Positions 34,093 through 46,651 of a DNA stretch of 64,000 bases are shown here, piece by piece. A model generated the notes under the pieces. That model saw only the letters and a program-made list of their open reading frames with translations. It had not been told where the DNA came from and did not search any database. This stretch comes from Dactylis glomerata (Eukaryota; Streptophyta; Magnoliopsida; Poales; Poaceae): positions 3,759,688-3,823,687 of the forward strand of contig QXEO01000549.1 in assembly GCA_007115705.1 (NCBI GenBank). Direction: 5' to 3'. Position 1 is the stretch's first letter. Every line of letters starts with the position of its first letter. The position numbers and the translations under genes are program-made.

Positions 34093-35746
34093 CAGGACAT
34101 CTGAATCCAAGCGACCCTGCTAGGTATCACATACGGAGTGAGAGAAGAGTTTATAGAGGCCCGCCATTAGAGAGCAGGTCGAGAGCTTTTATGTTTTAGG
34201 GAAGACGAAGAATGAATCGTTGCCTCCGCTCCTTCTTAAGTGGGCTGACACGAGTAGGCCCCTTTTTTGTTTGCAGCTTGGGCCTTTTTTTTGCGTCGTT
34301 GCTCGACCAATTTTATGATTTATAGTTAGCTGGACCTTTTCCTATATGACACAGATTCTCTAAAAAAAAGCTATGAGACAGATTCTCGTTCAGATACCTA
34401 CTACCCGCTTATCCCAGCGGGTTTTTACCCATTAGGGTGAAGGTAAGGTAGAAAAACTAAATCCATGTATATGCAAATAATAAAATATCTCTACCTAATG
34501 GGCATAGCGGGTGCGGGTATGAGAATGCATAACCTATACCCGCCTATTCACCTACCCGGCTATCCTAAAATATGACATATGGGTTCTTCATAATAATATA
34601 ACTTTTTCAATAAAATATCCCTAAAATATAGTCCAACATTCCTTTTTAGCTCCCAAATTTTTCACTCGAATTAAAGAGCTAATAAATCACCAAATCGCTT
34701 CCCCTTCCGAAGCCCCCAAATTCCTCTTCTTTATATTTGACCATCTTTCCTGTAAAGCCTCATCTAGCCTTTTCATCTCCCTCTCGAGTCCCTAGGCCCC
34801 AACTCCTCTCATTGCCACCGCCTGACCGCCGCCCTTCACCTCAGCACATACTTCACCCTACCGCTGCCCCCATCAATGGTAGCCATCTGGCCCACGCGCC
34901 CGGCTTGGCCACCCTCCCAACATGGAAAACGACAGAGGCCATTACCCCGTCGGTGACAAGTTGCAGAAATGCAGAGTATGGAGGAGGATAAGGAACGCAT
35001 CGACCTTGACCTCGAATCGCCGCCTCGCCATGGATTCGAGCAGGATATCTCGAGTACTCCCGCATCTGCGAAGAACCTGCCATGGATGTATGCTGATATT
35101 CTTCTTATATCTTGTTGTATTGTTGCTAGTTGGGTGTGGGCCACAACATTGTCGACAGAGGTGAGGAAAGGACCTCACCAGATATGGGCATGGCGCGGCT
35201 AGCCGCAGCATCGTCGGCGGAGGTGAGACCTCAAACTTAGGGTTGGTGGTGCGGTGTCCTAGGGTTCCGCGCGCGGGAGCTCACCGGCGAGGGAGTTAGG
35301 GTTTTGGAGGTGTGGGAGATCACCACCGCCAAAGAAGAAAGGGTTTAGAGGGAAGGTGGGGGCGGCAGTGGACCAATGGAGGTGGCGGCTCGAGCAGGGT
35401 GAGGTGCCGAGTGGAGCGGGAGCAGCGCCGAGATCGGGAGGATGGCGATTCTGGCCAGCCGTTGCGGCGGGGGTCTGATGCAAAGAAGGTGAAGGCCCTA
35501 GAGCTCGGGGACGATAGAACACGTTTGGATATCAGGGACTAGAGGTTGAAGACAAACGAGTGTACGCGTATCCTTCCTAATTGATGCAAAGCAAGTTAAA
35601 TAGGGGACCTGAGAATTTAGGGGGGGGGGTGGGGCGGGATGAGGTTTGCATGGTGGCCATGCCGGCTGGCTGTAGCCGCCGGCGGCAACAGCGAATAGGG
35701 GGAGGACACGGTGTAGCCGCCGGCGCGTGGGAAGGGCCGGTGCCAC
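34093..35746. other. Helitron body between G2 and the retroposon
   Basis: Continues the Helitron sequence broken at 18354 and 24620. 34398-34560 holds an imperfect inverted repeat (ACCCGCTT...CCCATTAGG against CCTAATGGGC...GCGGGTAT), MITE-like. 34740-35520 is GC-rich with short overlapping ORFs on both strands and splice-like AG/GTGAG sites, for example a plus-strand stretch from 34969 (MQSMEEDKERIDLDLES). This looks like captured genic or promoter DNA, but I recognise no protein. Confidence 0.4.
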
Positions 35747-35758
35747 CGGAGAGCGATG

Positions 35759-36867
35759 CTTTTTTTTTGAACGGATAAGGTCAAGAAGGACCTGGAGTTT
35801 CATTCAGCGGTGGGAATTTTACAAAGAGACCCAAAAAATAGAAAAGAACAAACTGGTCCCTAACTTTTGCAACTAAGACCCTAACAGAGATTGCCTCCAC
35901 GCAATCGGATCCAAGCATGCCGCTGATGGCTTGCTCGGCCTCGCCGGCGCCACCCCAGTTCCGGCCAGGGACGAAACCACTTGGCCGGACGGGGGGCTTA
36001 GGTGCCACAGAGACAAGGCTGGAAGACCTCACGAAGAGGAAAAGACTCGCGCAGACGCATGCGATGAGCTCGGCGTGGCCATCCCTGTGGCCTCGAGTCG
36101 CGGTGGCCGGACAGCGCCGCCGCGGAAGATACGTCGGAAAGAGCCAAAACTCCAGGAGCTCCCAGAGAGGGCCGACACAAGCCCAAGCCGACCGAAGCAA
36201 GCCCGAGGCCACCCCCTCGCCGCCAAGGCCGGCCAGGTGGACAGAGGTTGCCGCAGTGAAGCTCGAGCAGCGGCAACCGCGCTTGGAGAAGAAGACGGAG
36301 CTGCCCATGAGCTTGTTCACCTTTTCTCCAGACCCCTCGCCACCGAGGCCGGCCAGAAAGGGAGAAGAAGGTGAAGAAGCCGCCACGGGCGGCTCGCCGG
36401 CCCCGCGCACACGCACCGACGAAGCATGGCTCTAGCTGCGTCCAGATCCACCGAGATCCCGACCACTGCCGCTGCCCTCCTCGCCACCAAGGCCGGCCAG
36501 AGAGCAGTAGGGGAAGGCGGGGTCGACGGACGCCAGAGAGCAGGAGGCGGCGGAAGGATTATTAAGAGGGGTGGCGGCCGCCTTCTCCACCAACTGCTTC
36601 GACCAGAGGAGGAAGGAGGCGACGATGGCGAACCCTAAAGCCCAGATCCCGCCGGGATCCCGAGCTCCATGACCGGGCATAGCGCCCAAACTACCGCGCA
36701 GAGACGCGCATCTACTGCTAGCTACTACAAGACGGCCGGAGCCTCTCCACCGCCCTCCTCCACCGGCGGCGCCGGCGAGGAAGGCGCCGGATCGGCCCGG
36801 CGAGCTCTCGGCGACTCTCAAGGGACTGTAGCGAAGAGAGAGAAGAAAAGGGGGAGAATCGCATGCA
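35759..36867 (-). mobile_element. Poly(A)-tailed retroposon (LINE-like or derived), 1.1 kb
   Basis: Perfect 12-bp target duplication CGGAGAGCGATG at 35747-35758 and 36868-36879. The T-run at 35760-35769 is a minus-strand poly(A) tail, preceded (minus strand) by CTGAATGAAACTCCAGGTCC, a 3' end style known from grass LINEs. The body is GC-rich with a three-fold motif CTGGCCGGCCTTGGTGGCGAG (near 36215, 36338 and 36482, given on the plus strand as complements). ORFs are open on both strands; no reverse transcriptase or endonuclease motif is seen, so it is 5'-truncated or non-autonomous. Confidence 0.8.
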
Positions 36868-36879
36868 CGGAGAGCGATG

Positions 36880-39485
36880 TGGGAGCGGTCACAACTTTGT
36901 ATTTGCATACAGCCTTGGAAAATATTGATCAACAACAAATCATAGTACTTTAAACACCCGTAGTTATTGTTTACTTCAGTAGTTCAGTATAGAATTCAAA
37001 CAAGCTTGTCCAGATACGATGGAAAAAATCTCAGGGAATCACAGTATAAATATGAAGTGACTTTCAGCATTCAAGAATCAAGAGACGTGCCAATAACACC
37101 ACCGCCAGGCACGGACGGGAGGCAACACCATCCTAGCAGGCTGGGGCAGCTACGATGCGTGGACGCTAGCATTGTACGAGTTTGAATAACGTTATCTAAT
37201 ATTTTAATCAAGGGTTATAAAAAATCAGACTTAGACGGTACCGAACGGTACCACGGTACCGTGCCAATCACTGTAAAAGAGCTCATAGTGTTACAATTTT
37301 TTGTCTCGATTCATTTTGTCAGCTGCCAGGGTAGTAAGTTTATATGTAATCCTGTGCTTTAAATGTGACCGACCAAGATTCTGCAAAACTAGCGCCGGAG
37401 ATATTGGGCAGCCAGATCGGCGTGAACCACCACCAAACGCTGCTTCGACATCGACCGACAGCTAGATCGGCTTAAATCCCCAACATGTACCGGCATCAAC
37501 TACCAACAAGTAGTCGGGAAAGGCCGCTCTCATGCTCAGGCAGGCTAACGTCTACAACAAAAGCAGCGGCGGCAGTAACATGCCTTGGCGAGGAACTCAT
37601 GAATCATGATGCGAATTTAGTTCTACCGCTGAATATTCCTGCTCCAGTCTTGCACCAACAATTAGTGGGCCACTTCATCGAGAGCTTGCTGTCTGTTGCT
37701 ACATGGTATTTCAGGTGACCTCTAATTGGAGTATTTTTTTTGTTGATGCTTTGGATGACCAGTGAACTTCACAAATAAAATTCAAGCTAACTTGTGCCAT
37801 GCAAATCCCATTGCCTATTCTAATTAGACATCAGCTAAAAAATTGAATCAATGGGGTGATATGTGTCGTTGTTACAATGTTTGAATCTTCTAGATAATAA
37901 ACTTGTCTTTTCTGTGCTAACTAACGCGGCTGAAATCATATGAAGATGCATCTGGTGCTGTTACCCTGATTGGAGCTCAAGGTAATAAACTTTCTTATTT
38001 GTGCTAAAAATTAGGTCGAATCAACATTGCCGTGCCGATGATTTTTTTTCAAATTTATGTTTGTTCTAACATGAAGTTATATTATCTTTTCAAAAAAATT
38101 AAGCTTATTTCCCTCCTTTTTATCATTAAACTAAAGGGGTATGTTCTTAGATATGGTTTTGACAAGGAAAAAGGTCTCACTATCTTGCGTATATACATCA
38201 GTTTAACTACATATTTCCTTTTGTATAGTCTTACGAGTTTTGACAGAGTAGTTAGTTTTCCATGTTTCTAAATTGGCGATGAAACTCTTCTATACATATT
38301 TTTACCTATTTTACTTACGAATGTGTTTTGACAGAATATGCACTAAACTAAGGTGATCATCGCAGTGTTGAATTAAGATATGCAATATTCACTAAACTAA
38401 GGTGATCATCGCAGTGTTGAATTAAGATATGCAATTTGCTGTCCTAGCCCCCACATTATGCATACTTCTTCTATAAATTTCAGTAATTATAGTTACGAAG
38501 GGACGCCTCTGATTTATGTTTGAAGTCTAACAATACTTCATATTCGCTTTTCTTCTAAGAAAAATATACTTCGTAACAGTCCATCTCTTGATAGTATTCA
38601 GCTCTGTATATACATGATAGGTAGTATCATGTTTATATAAAAATAGTTTTCCTTGCAATCTACACAATAGAATTTTGGTAGGGTTCCTTTCTTAGTAAAT
38701 CATCTGAGTTCTTCATTGTATTTTCTTAATTTGTTTCAGAGATTATAAGCATACCATTGGTTACGTAAGCATATCATTGGTGATGTCGTAAACAATTCCA
38801 AAAAATTCTTAATCAAGTTCTAGAACCGATTGACCGTTGCGGTTTGAAGCCGCGAAGTACAACTCCGAGGAAAGGTGACAAAAAACTTGAAATAGATTAC
38901 TCTCCCAGGATGATGAATCTCGAGTAATTGGGTCACGCAAGGCCTCACGAGGCGACTAGGTATTTAATGTGTTGAACTATGACTAGAGGTGGCAATGAAA
39001 ATATTCCATTCAAGGGGAGTAGATGATGGCATTTGGCCTAGATTAATGGCCCTATTGAGCAAACTAGCATATACTTATTTCAGTTGAGGGGCACTTCAGG
39101 AAGTAGGCACAACAATGTGCCCCCCCCCCCAAGATAAAAAGATTAAAGTTTCTTGTACATTTTCTTATATAGTTTGTTTGCATTATGTATCAACAAACCA
39201 AAGAATCAAAGCTAAGTAATATGCATCAAATAACTCCCCAAGTACCAACCGTGGTTATTCTGCATCTATAAGGCGAGAAGTATCCATACTCACAAATTAT
39301 TATGGATCCTATTAACTGATCCATTACATTTCGTGTTTGCAGGAAATTCGATCAGTTGATGATTTGCCTTTCTCATTAATATAATATTGACGTTCCTCAT
39401 CATGTCTGGCCACCAAGATTTCATGATAATTCTATGTTATTTTATGGAAAGAGTAGAAGCTCAGGTAAGACATGACACCTTTCTC

Positions 39486-39486
<1 letters not shown>
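36880..39486. other. Helitron body, AT-rich, no gene
   Basis: 37277-37343 (GCTCATAGTGTTACAATTTT... to GGGTAGTAAGTTTAT) repeats 17703-17765 near the Helitron's 5' end, both next to GGTACC-rich sequence. A 50-bp unit containing CACTAAACTAAGGTGATCATC is tandemly duplicated at 38341-38438. A C-run lies at 39120-39131. No coding sequence is supported. Confidence 0.6.
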
Positions 39487-39529
<43 letters not shown>

Positions 39530-39530
39530 A
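39487..39530. repeat. (TA)n microsatellite left of T1
   Basis: About 17 TA units then TGTATGTATA. Confidence 0.95.
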
Positions 39531-41649
39531 TGGGAAATAGTGGGATAGCCACCATGATAGCTGTGCATATGCATCTCACCATTGGATCTAGCACATGCAG
39601 TACGTTGGTCTCTAATTCTAACACCCGGCCACTAACGCCGTTATATAGAGAGCACAACATGCATCACTCACCTTTTGTTTCTTTTCTCCTCCACGTCATC
39701 ACAGATGCGTTTTTGGTTTTGTTTTTTATTCATGCATGCGGATGTCACACTTGCTTGCTACCACTCACACTCCAACTTTTGTTTTCTTTCCCAAAGGTTT
39801 GCTATTGTCTTTTGTCTTTTCTTTGCATGCATGCGAACACACTGCCATCTTTTGAAAACTTTTCCAAAACCTCTCTCTCCTCCCACAAAGGTTTTGGAAA
39901 CTTTTTGTTTTCCTTGTTCCAATCGCGCCATACGTTTGGGGAGCGCCATCTGTTTGCCTTTCTACAACGTTTTCATACCCCCATCGAACACAAAACCAAA
40001 AAAGATCAAGAGCTCATCCGCACCCTACTAACAACCGTCTTGTCCAAAACCCCACCATATTTTTCTGCCGTCCAATTGAAGGTTCGTCCCACCCGCTATC
40101 TTTTTGTGTTTTTTTGTTCATCTTTTTGATATGGAGCCACGCTTTTTTTGTTGGATTTCGTACCCCCCATGCATTCTTTTTCTTGCCATATCACTGTCTA
40201 AATGTTTTTGTATCTGTAGGCACAAACTCAACTGAATGAACGGCCGATCATGGGTAGGCAAGAAAGGAAGGACATTGAAGGACAACGGCTGCACTGGCGT
40301 CAAGCATCACCCGTATGCATATTCAGATATGATCCCCGAGCTCAACAGCATCACAAGTCTGTTCACCGAGAAGCAGAAGCACATGGCAGAGTCCACAGGG
40401 TTCAAGCTCTTCGCCAAGCCGCTGCACCCCCTTTTGTTTGATAAGCAGTTTCAGGTTTGGTTGATGCCTAAAGTAGACACCATGGGCAGAACCATTGCGG
40501 CGAACGGTGGAAGGAGGTTGATGATTTTTCAGGAGGATGTCTCGGCTGTTTTTGGAACTCCGTCCACCGGCAAAGAGGTGTATGATGCATCGCTAGACGA
40601 TTTGCTGTTTTGTAGCCCAAGGAGGATCGAACCACACCGGCCGATTTGCTGTACGAGCTACTACACCTGCAGAACAACACTGGCAACTTGCCGCAAGAGT
40701 TCGTCCAAGACTTAGACGAGTGAAATTCAAAGCCTAACCCCCCCGGGCTGCTTTTTAACTAATTATCCACATCACCCATGTAATGTGATTCAGAATATTT
40801 TTCCTCCCTCCGCCTTGCATGAATGCGGGTAGCAACTCCATCGATAATTTTTTTCGAAGTAAAACTGCCCAATCGTTTACTGCCTGCATCAGAGATGTAC
40901 TGCTTGCAGAGAGCAAAACAAATAAGACGTGCAAATAGATAGCTTTTTTTCCTATAACATATCACCAAACGTGCGAGGCATAATTGTTCTCATACAATAC
41001 CGAAACTCCACGAGACAAGTTCTGTTTCACAGCTTTTCTCCACATACAATACTGAAACACATCCGACATGGAAATCTTCTCCACAAATCAGAGACATGCC
41101 GTCCTGCCCAACGTTCACACAGTCGCCATCGAAAACAAAACAAAAGATGGATAGCACTAGAGCTCAACTTCATGTCAGAGAAGCGGCATGACATTCGCAG
41201 ACCGGTACAATCGGGTACCTGTAAAAAAACAAAACTCGAATCCACACCATGCCAAGAATTGAAGGAATCTGGAAACTCACTGCTGCTCTCTTTCCCGTCA
41301 GTAACACGAAAAGTTTCCAAAACCTACACACGCAGAGGCCCACACATGGATTCCTTCCCAGAGAAGCCACTCTTGCTGGACTAAGAGAGAGAGAGAGTAC
41401 AATAGTACAAAGTACAGGCCGGTGTAGCTTTTGAAAACTTTCCAACAACACATTGAAACTTTCCAAAACTTGTTGGTGCATGCATGGCCACCTGTACACA
41501 AAAAACAAAAACCACTCTCTATTGCTAACGGTGGCCACTACAAGCTAACGGTGGCATTTCCAAGATGTGATCCCGGTGAGCATGTGCTCCCCATCATCCA
41601 ACGGCTGCGCTGGTATGCACAGCTAGCCACCCGGCTAGCAAATCCGCGT

Positions 41650-41651
<2 letters not shown>
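39531..41651 (+). mobile_element. T1: TIR DNA transposon derivative in a (TA)n tract
   Basis: Flanked on both sides by TA repeats. Left end GGGAAATAGTGGGATAGCC...AGCTGTGCATATGC; the right end complement GCGGATTTGCTAGCCGGG...AGCTGTGCATACC, an imperfect inverted pair sharing AGCTGTGCATA. It holds a fragment of a domain linked to Ulp1-carrying plant Mutator-like elements (40236-40715). Likely a decayed Mutator-like element; the superfamily is inferred, as no transposase is present. Confidence 0.6.
40236..40715 (+). pseudogene. Fragment with Ulp1-associated / plant mobile-domain-like N-terminal region
   Basis: 159-codon ORF. Residues 29-115 (FTEKQKHMAESTGF, then WLMPKVDTMGRTIAANG, then IFQEDVSAVFGTPSTGKEV) follow the pattern common in plant transposon proteins that carry Ulp1-like cysteine proteases (DUF1985-type or aminotransferase-like plant mobile domain): a TEKQ...GF start, a central WL segment and a DV..VFG.P end. 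An acceptor-like TATCTGTAG precedes it at about 40219, suggesting an exon. After residue 125 the reading no longer looks conserved. The protease part itself is absent. Family link is from memory. Confidence 0.5.

Positions 41652-41707
<56 letters not shown>
41652..41707. repeat. (TA)n microsatellite between T1 and T2
   Basis: About 28 TA units. Confidence 0.95.
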
Positions 41708-41710
<3 letters not shown>

Positions 41711-42797
41711 AAATAGCCTGCTACCACCGGTGGTAGCTATGCACCCATCATCCACCATTAGATTCTCTATAGGGAGCATATGATTTTTTACCAGGAGCAC
41801 AAGAGTTAACAGACGGAAGCGACGGTGTTTGCATGCATATTCCTATCTCTCACCACCTCAACACACCACCTCAACACACCACACCAACACACCACACCAT
41901 GCAACCTATTGGATTATCCACCCCAACTAACCACACACACACACCTACTACACCATCCACTCAACCTATCCATCCAAAGCCACCACACTGTGGAACCATG
42001 CAAACAAATAATCTCATCTCACCACTCACATTGTGTACTCATAGCTGCCGTATCCTTTTCTATTTAGCATTTCCCTGATACATAATCGGATTCATACCAT
42101 AGCTCACTAGGACGAACACCTTGATCCATAAAAATCAGCGGTTAATTGATTTGTTGATTTTGAGAGCGCCGCTACTTAATCAAGTAGAGCTCATTTCATA
42201 AATGTCTTTTTTCTCTCTTAATCAAGTGGCAGCAGTGAGATAATGGAGGGAAAAGGAAGACCATAACATTCGCGCCAACAAAAAAATCCCGCCAAAACCA
42301 CACGTATGGCTAGGCAAGACGGCTACATCACATGGCATGTCTAGGTGGTTAGTGTGTTTGGAGAGTGTGCATGGCAACTAGGTGTGGCATTCCCAAAATC
42401 ACCACCTTGATCGGTTAGGAAATCATACAAGGCAACTCTGCAGGTTACTTGGTTAGTAAAGTGTGCATGGCAACTAGGAATGGCATGTCTTAAATCACCA
42501 CCTCCTCTAGCCATACACGGTTGTCATCCTAGGTAGATATTCAAGAGTGTGCATGGCAACTACGCATGGCAACTAGGCATGGTATGTCTAAAATCACCAC
42601 ATGCTCTAGCCATCCATAGTTGCCATGCTAGGTAGCCATTCAAGAGTACCATGTGCATGCAACAAACGGAGGAATTTCATCCGTTATCACCGTCATCTCC
42701 TGCTCTCTACATCGCATGCGGAGGAATAACATGCTCACATAATCCAAGGACTATGCATGCATGCATAGCTACCACTGGTGGTAGCAAATCCGCATTG
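41708..42797. mobile_element. T2: second TIR element in the (TA)n chain
   Basis: Left GCAAAATAGCCTGCTACCACCGGTGGTAGC...TATGCAC; right end complement GCGGATTTGCTACCACCAGTGGTAGCTATGCATGC. GCTACCACCGGTGGTAGC is itself palindromic. The terminal type is related to T1. The interior contains a CA-rich tract (41850-42000, ACACACC repeats) and no gene. Confidence 0.65.
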
Positions 42798-43769
42798 ATA
42801 TATATATAGGGTGAGCCTATTCTACAACTGATGATAGAATAATATTCTATACATCTCCTACCCTATAAGGCCCGATTCAATGAAAACAGCCCAAATAAGT
42901 ACCCAGTGAGGAAAAAAAAGGGCACCGGTCCACAAATCCCCATTCACTAGCACCACTCATCCCCAACCTCCCGCGGGTCGACCGCCCACTACCAGCCAAC
43001 CACCACCGCCGGACGACCTCCCCGCGCCGCCTCCCTTCCTTCCCGACCCCCAGCATCTCGGCCGCCCGGCCTCCGCCTGCGACGCCGCCCGGCCTTCGCC
43101 AGCGCCGGCGCCTAGCCTTCCCTAGCGCCACTGCCCGGTCTTCCCTAATTCCCAAGTGCCGCCGCCCAACTTTCCCAGCGCTGAAGAGCCCCGCGTCGCG
43201 CTCGCCTGCTGAGCCTCCATGCCGCCACCTTGAGGGAATCTAGGCCAAGGGACAGTTGCGTGTTGTTGCTTTTTCTTGCGAGGCAGAGTCAAGTTGCGTG
43301 GTGTTCCTTTTTATTGCGAGGCGCCGTCGAGCTTCGCGCTGATGCTACTGCTCTTTTGCATGTGTGTGCTAGCGCTATCTCTCTCCGGCTGCCGTTGCTG
43401 CTGTAGTGCTATCCTCTCTTGCGCAATATGTTGCTGCTTTCTTCTTTTCAACCGTAAGCAATTGCTATTGCTTTCTATGTTCTCTCTTTTCTCTACTCTC
43501 CCACATGTTCTGCGTACAAAACTAGCTGGTGGGTTTGTATGCCCAATTTCTATGCAGGGAAGGCTATACAGAGTACAGAACTATCATGTTCAATTTTGTA
43601 TTCTGGTAGTCAGTAAGGTCTATGTTGATATGTCTATATGAACCGGACAAGAAAATAGACATCTCTCTATTTTTTATATAAAGTTGAACTACTTTTTATT
43701 TTTTCGACCAGACTTTGTGATACAAGAATATTTATAATAAAAAAGAAAAAAAATCCAAGTATGAAATGG

Positions 43770-45660
43770 AAGTACATACTATGCATAGGAGTTCAATATA
43801 GAAAATTAGGGGTGCACATGGTGACGTCGAGAAGTACAAGGGTTCAGTTGCAAGAAGTACAACAAATAACTTTGGAAGTACATAAATATAAAAGTGCGAA
43901 GTACAAGTATTGATGCCGGGATGTACAAAAGTTCATGTTTTGAAAATGCATAATTTTCCGTTAGGTGCAAGAAAAGTATAAATCATCCGCAAAAAAATGA
44001 AGAAAATACAAGTAGTGACAAAAAGAAGTGCAATAGCTCACTTTCGGAAATACATGCAACTATCGTAAGTACACCCGATGATGATTGGAAGTATAGAGGT
44101 TCCACTTTCGGAATAGGACTGGACTATTATGTATTTGATGATACAATAATATTATATACTTGTCCTACCCTATAAGGCCCGATCCTCTAGAAAATAGCCC
44201 AAACAAGCTCCCATGTGAGAAAAAGGCACCGACGACTTCCTCCCCATTCACCCGCAGTCCCGCATGACCACGACCATGACCCCTCCACCGTTCCTCATCG
44301 CCGGCCTAGCTCCCCCGCGATGCCGTTCGAAAGTATAATCATTCGATGACAGCAAATGCACTTATTAGATCATTAGAGGATTTATATTCTTTGAACTAAA
44401 AAGTCCGACGGGAAACACATGAGTAGTACCCAGAAGTATGCAAACACGGTTCAAGAAGTACACGTTTTTCATCTACAAGGAAGTACATATATTCCTTTTT
44501 TAGCTGATAAGTTCCTAAAAATGAATTAGCAAAATTCATGGTCGGGCAGTACACAATAGTCAAAAAAAGTATACAAGCATTAGAAAAAACATGAGAGAAT
44601 GTTAAAAAATTATAAAAATATAGATAAGAAAATGTTAAAAACATCATCCAAAATGTAATTTTATGGAAATTTGACTTAGTGTACTGCTCAAAGATAAGGT
44701 GATGATACTGTCGTGTTGCGTTGTACGGGCGACAAAGCCTCGAAGGTTGTTATGGTATCAATGATTCATTGCTCATCGACGCTACCGGCTCAATGATAAC
44801 TCAACCTCATTACCGGAACATCTAGGCTACCGCATCAAAAAAACAAAGAGGTTACAAGAAGTACATATTCCTTTTCTGAGAAGTGCAGAACTTCTATTCT
44901 AGGAAGTACACACAGAGATTTCATGAAGTATACCCGATGATCACACGAAGTATGATGTTCATCTTCGGAAAGTACACACAATGACGATGGAAAGTACACA
45001 TAGTGTCGATAGGAAATACATAGGTTCACTTTGGAAAGTGCAAAGTCCTAACGAAGGGTTACAAAAATGATATAATCATTCGCCAAATTAATGAAGTACG
45101 ACCAGTGACTCTGGGAAGTACACACGGTGACAATGAGAAGTACAAATATTCAATTTCTGTAAGTGCAACTTTCACGTAAAGTCCTAAAAAATGAAAAAAT
45201 CATCTAGATAGAAGTACAGAACTATGAGAGCTGGAAGTATATGTAATGATGCTAGGAAAGTACAAATAAATTTCGTAACAAAAAGTAGAACATTGTAATG
45301 ACCGGAAGTACACAATAGTAAGAATAAAAAGTACGAATACTCAGTTTAAGGAAGTATACGGACCCTCGTAAATTTGCATAAAAGACGAGTCATGATGGAA
45401 AATACAACATGATAACGGAGGGAAGTACAATATTGTGACGGAAGGAAGTACAACATGATAACGAAGATAAGTACAACATGATAACGAAGGGAAGAACTAC
45501 AATATTGTGACTGTGGAACTGAAATGACATCATATAATAAAGTTACCGTTGTTTTACTGAAAAGTTCTGAAAACACTGTAAGGAAGTACAAGAACGTATG
45601 ACAAAGAAGTACGAAAGACATATCCAGGGCAGTACGGAAACTCTGTTTTATCGAGATGGA
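43770..45660. repeat. Dispersed GAAGTACA motif field in T3
   Basis: AAGTACA or GAAGTAC occurs dozens of times in direct orientation at irregular spacing of about 20-60 bp, separated by sequences such as GGTGACAATGA and CAACATGATAACGAAG. Such subterminal repeats bind transposase in several DNA transposon groups; that role is an inference here. Confidence 0.8.
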
Positions 45661-45879
45661 CATATATCATGCAAATCATATCGTTTAAAGCTCCGATCGC
45701 CTCTACAGTAGGCAAAAATCATTTGTATGGTATAAGAAAACTTTAATTTCAGTACTTTCTGCTTTCCATGAAGAATCAAATAGTATAGTTTCTCAATTTC
45801 AAAGTGTTAACTTGCGAACAATACAAATCATATGACATTAAAACTATATAAATTATTCTTTAACTTTAAGAAATTTGCA

Positions 45880-46480
45880 AAAATATTTGGAACGAAAAAG
45901 TTGCGCATTTTTCATAGCTTTCCAACGATATATCATTTGCACCATTCCGACAAACGGTTAAAAAATCAAGTGAAATTACCTCGCATCTTTTTTGGATATC
46001 TCCGAATTTGTTATTTTTAAAATTATTCAAAAACTGTGCCGAATTTGAAAAAACTTAAAACATGAAAAAGTTGCGTCTGCTCCATATCTATCCAACGCCA
46101 TATTATTTGCATCATTCAGACGTACGATTGAGAAAATCTGCTCAAATTACAGTCCGCCCATTTTTTAGTAGATCCGAATTTCAGTATTTTCAAAATTGTT
46201 CAAAATCTGTGACGAATTTGAAAAAAATACACAGAGATAACAAAGTTGCGAAATTTCAGTAGCTTTCCAACGACGTATCATATGCGTTATTCTGATTTGT
46301 GGTTTGGAAAATAAGCTAAAAATACGTTTCAGACGTGTTTTTAAATACTTTCGATTTTCAAAATTAAACTTAAACTATTGAAAATTTGAAAAAAGTTTCA
46401 ACATGAAAAAGTTGCGGATTTTCTGTAGCTTTCCAACGGTATATCATTTGCATCATTATGATAAACAGTTTAGAAGTTCA
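45880..46480. repeat. Four diverged units of about 170 bp in T3
   Basis: The block AAAAGTTGCG...TAGCTTTCCAACG..TATCATTTGCATCATTC recurs at about 45895, 46063, 46235 and 46402 (spacings about 168, 172 and 167 bp), with intervening AAATTTGAAAAAA. The units have diverged considerably. Confidence 0.85.
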
Positions 46481-46651
46481 AATAAATAGCTACGTAGATA
46501 CAAACACGTAGTTTAAAATTTGTAAAGCAACAGTACGACTCTATCATACAAAGCAGTACAAACATGTGTCGTAAGCAGTACAAACGTGTGTTGTAAGCAG
46601 TACAAAACATGTACAGAATATTATTCTGTCATCGATGACAGAATAGTCTCC

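Noticed and set aside
35781..36938. Several ORFs of 90-211 codons on both strands in the GC-rich retroposon
   Set aside because: Mutually overlapping on opposite strands with no recognisable motif. Reported only as retroposon body.
41249..41538. Short ORFs on both strands in the right half of T1
   Set aside because: No resemblance to any domain; broken composition and opposite-strand overlap.
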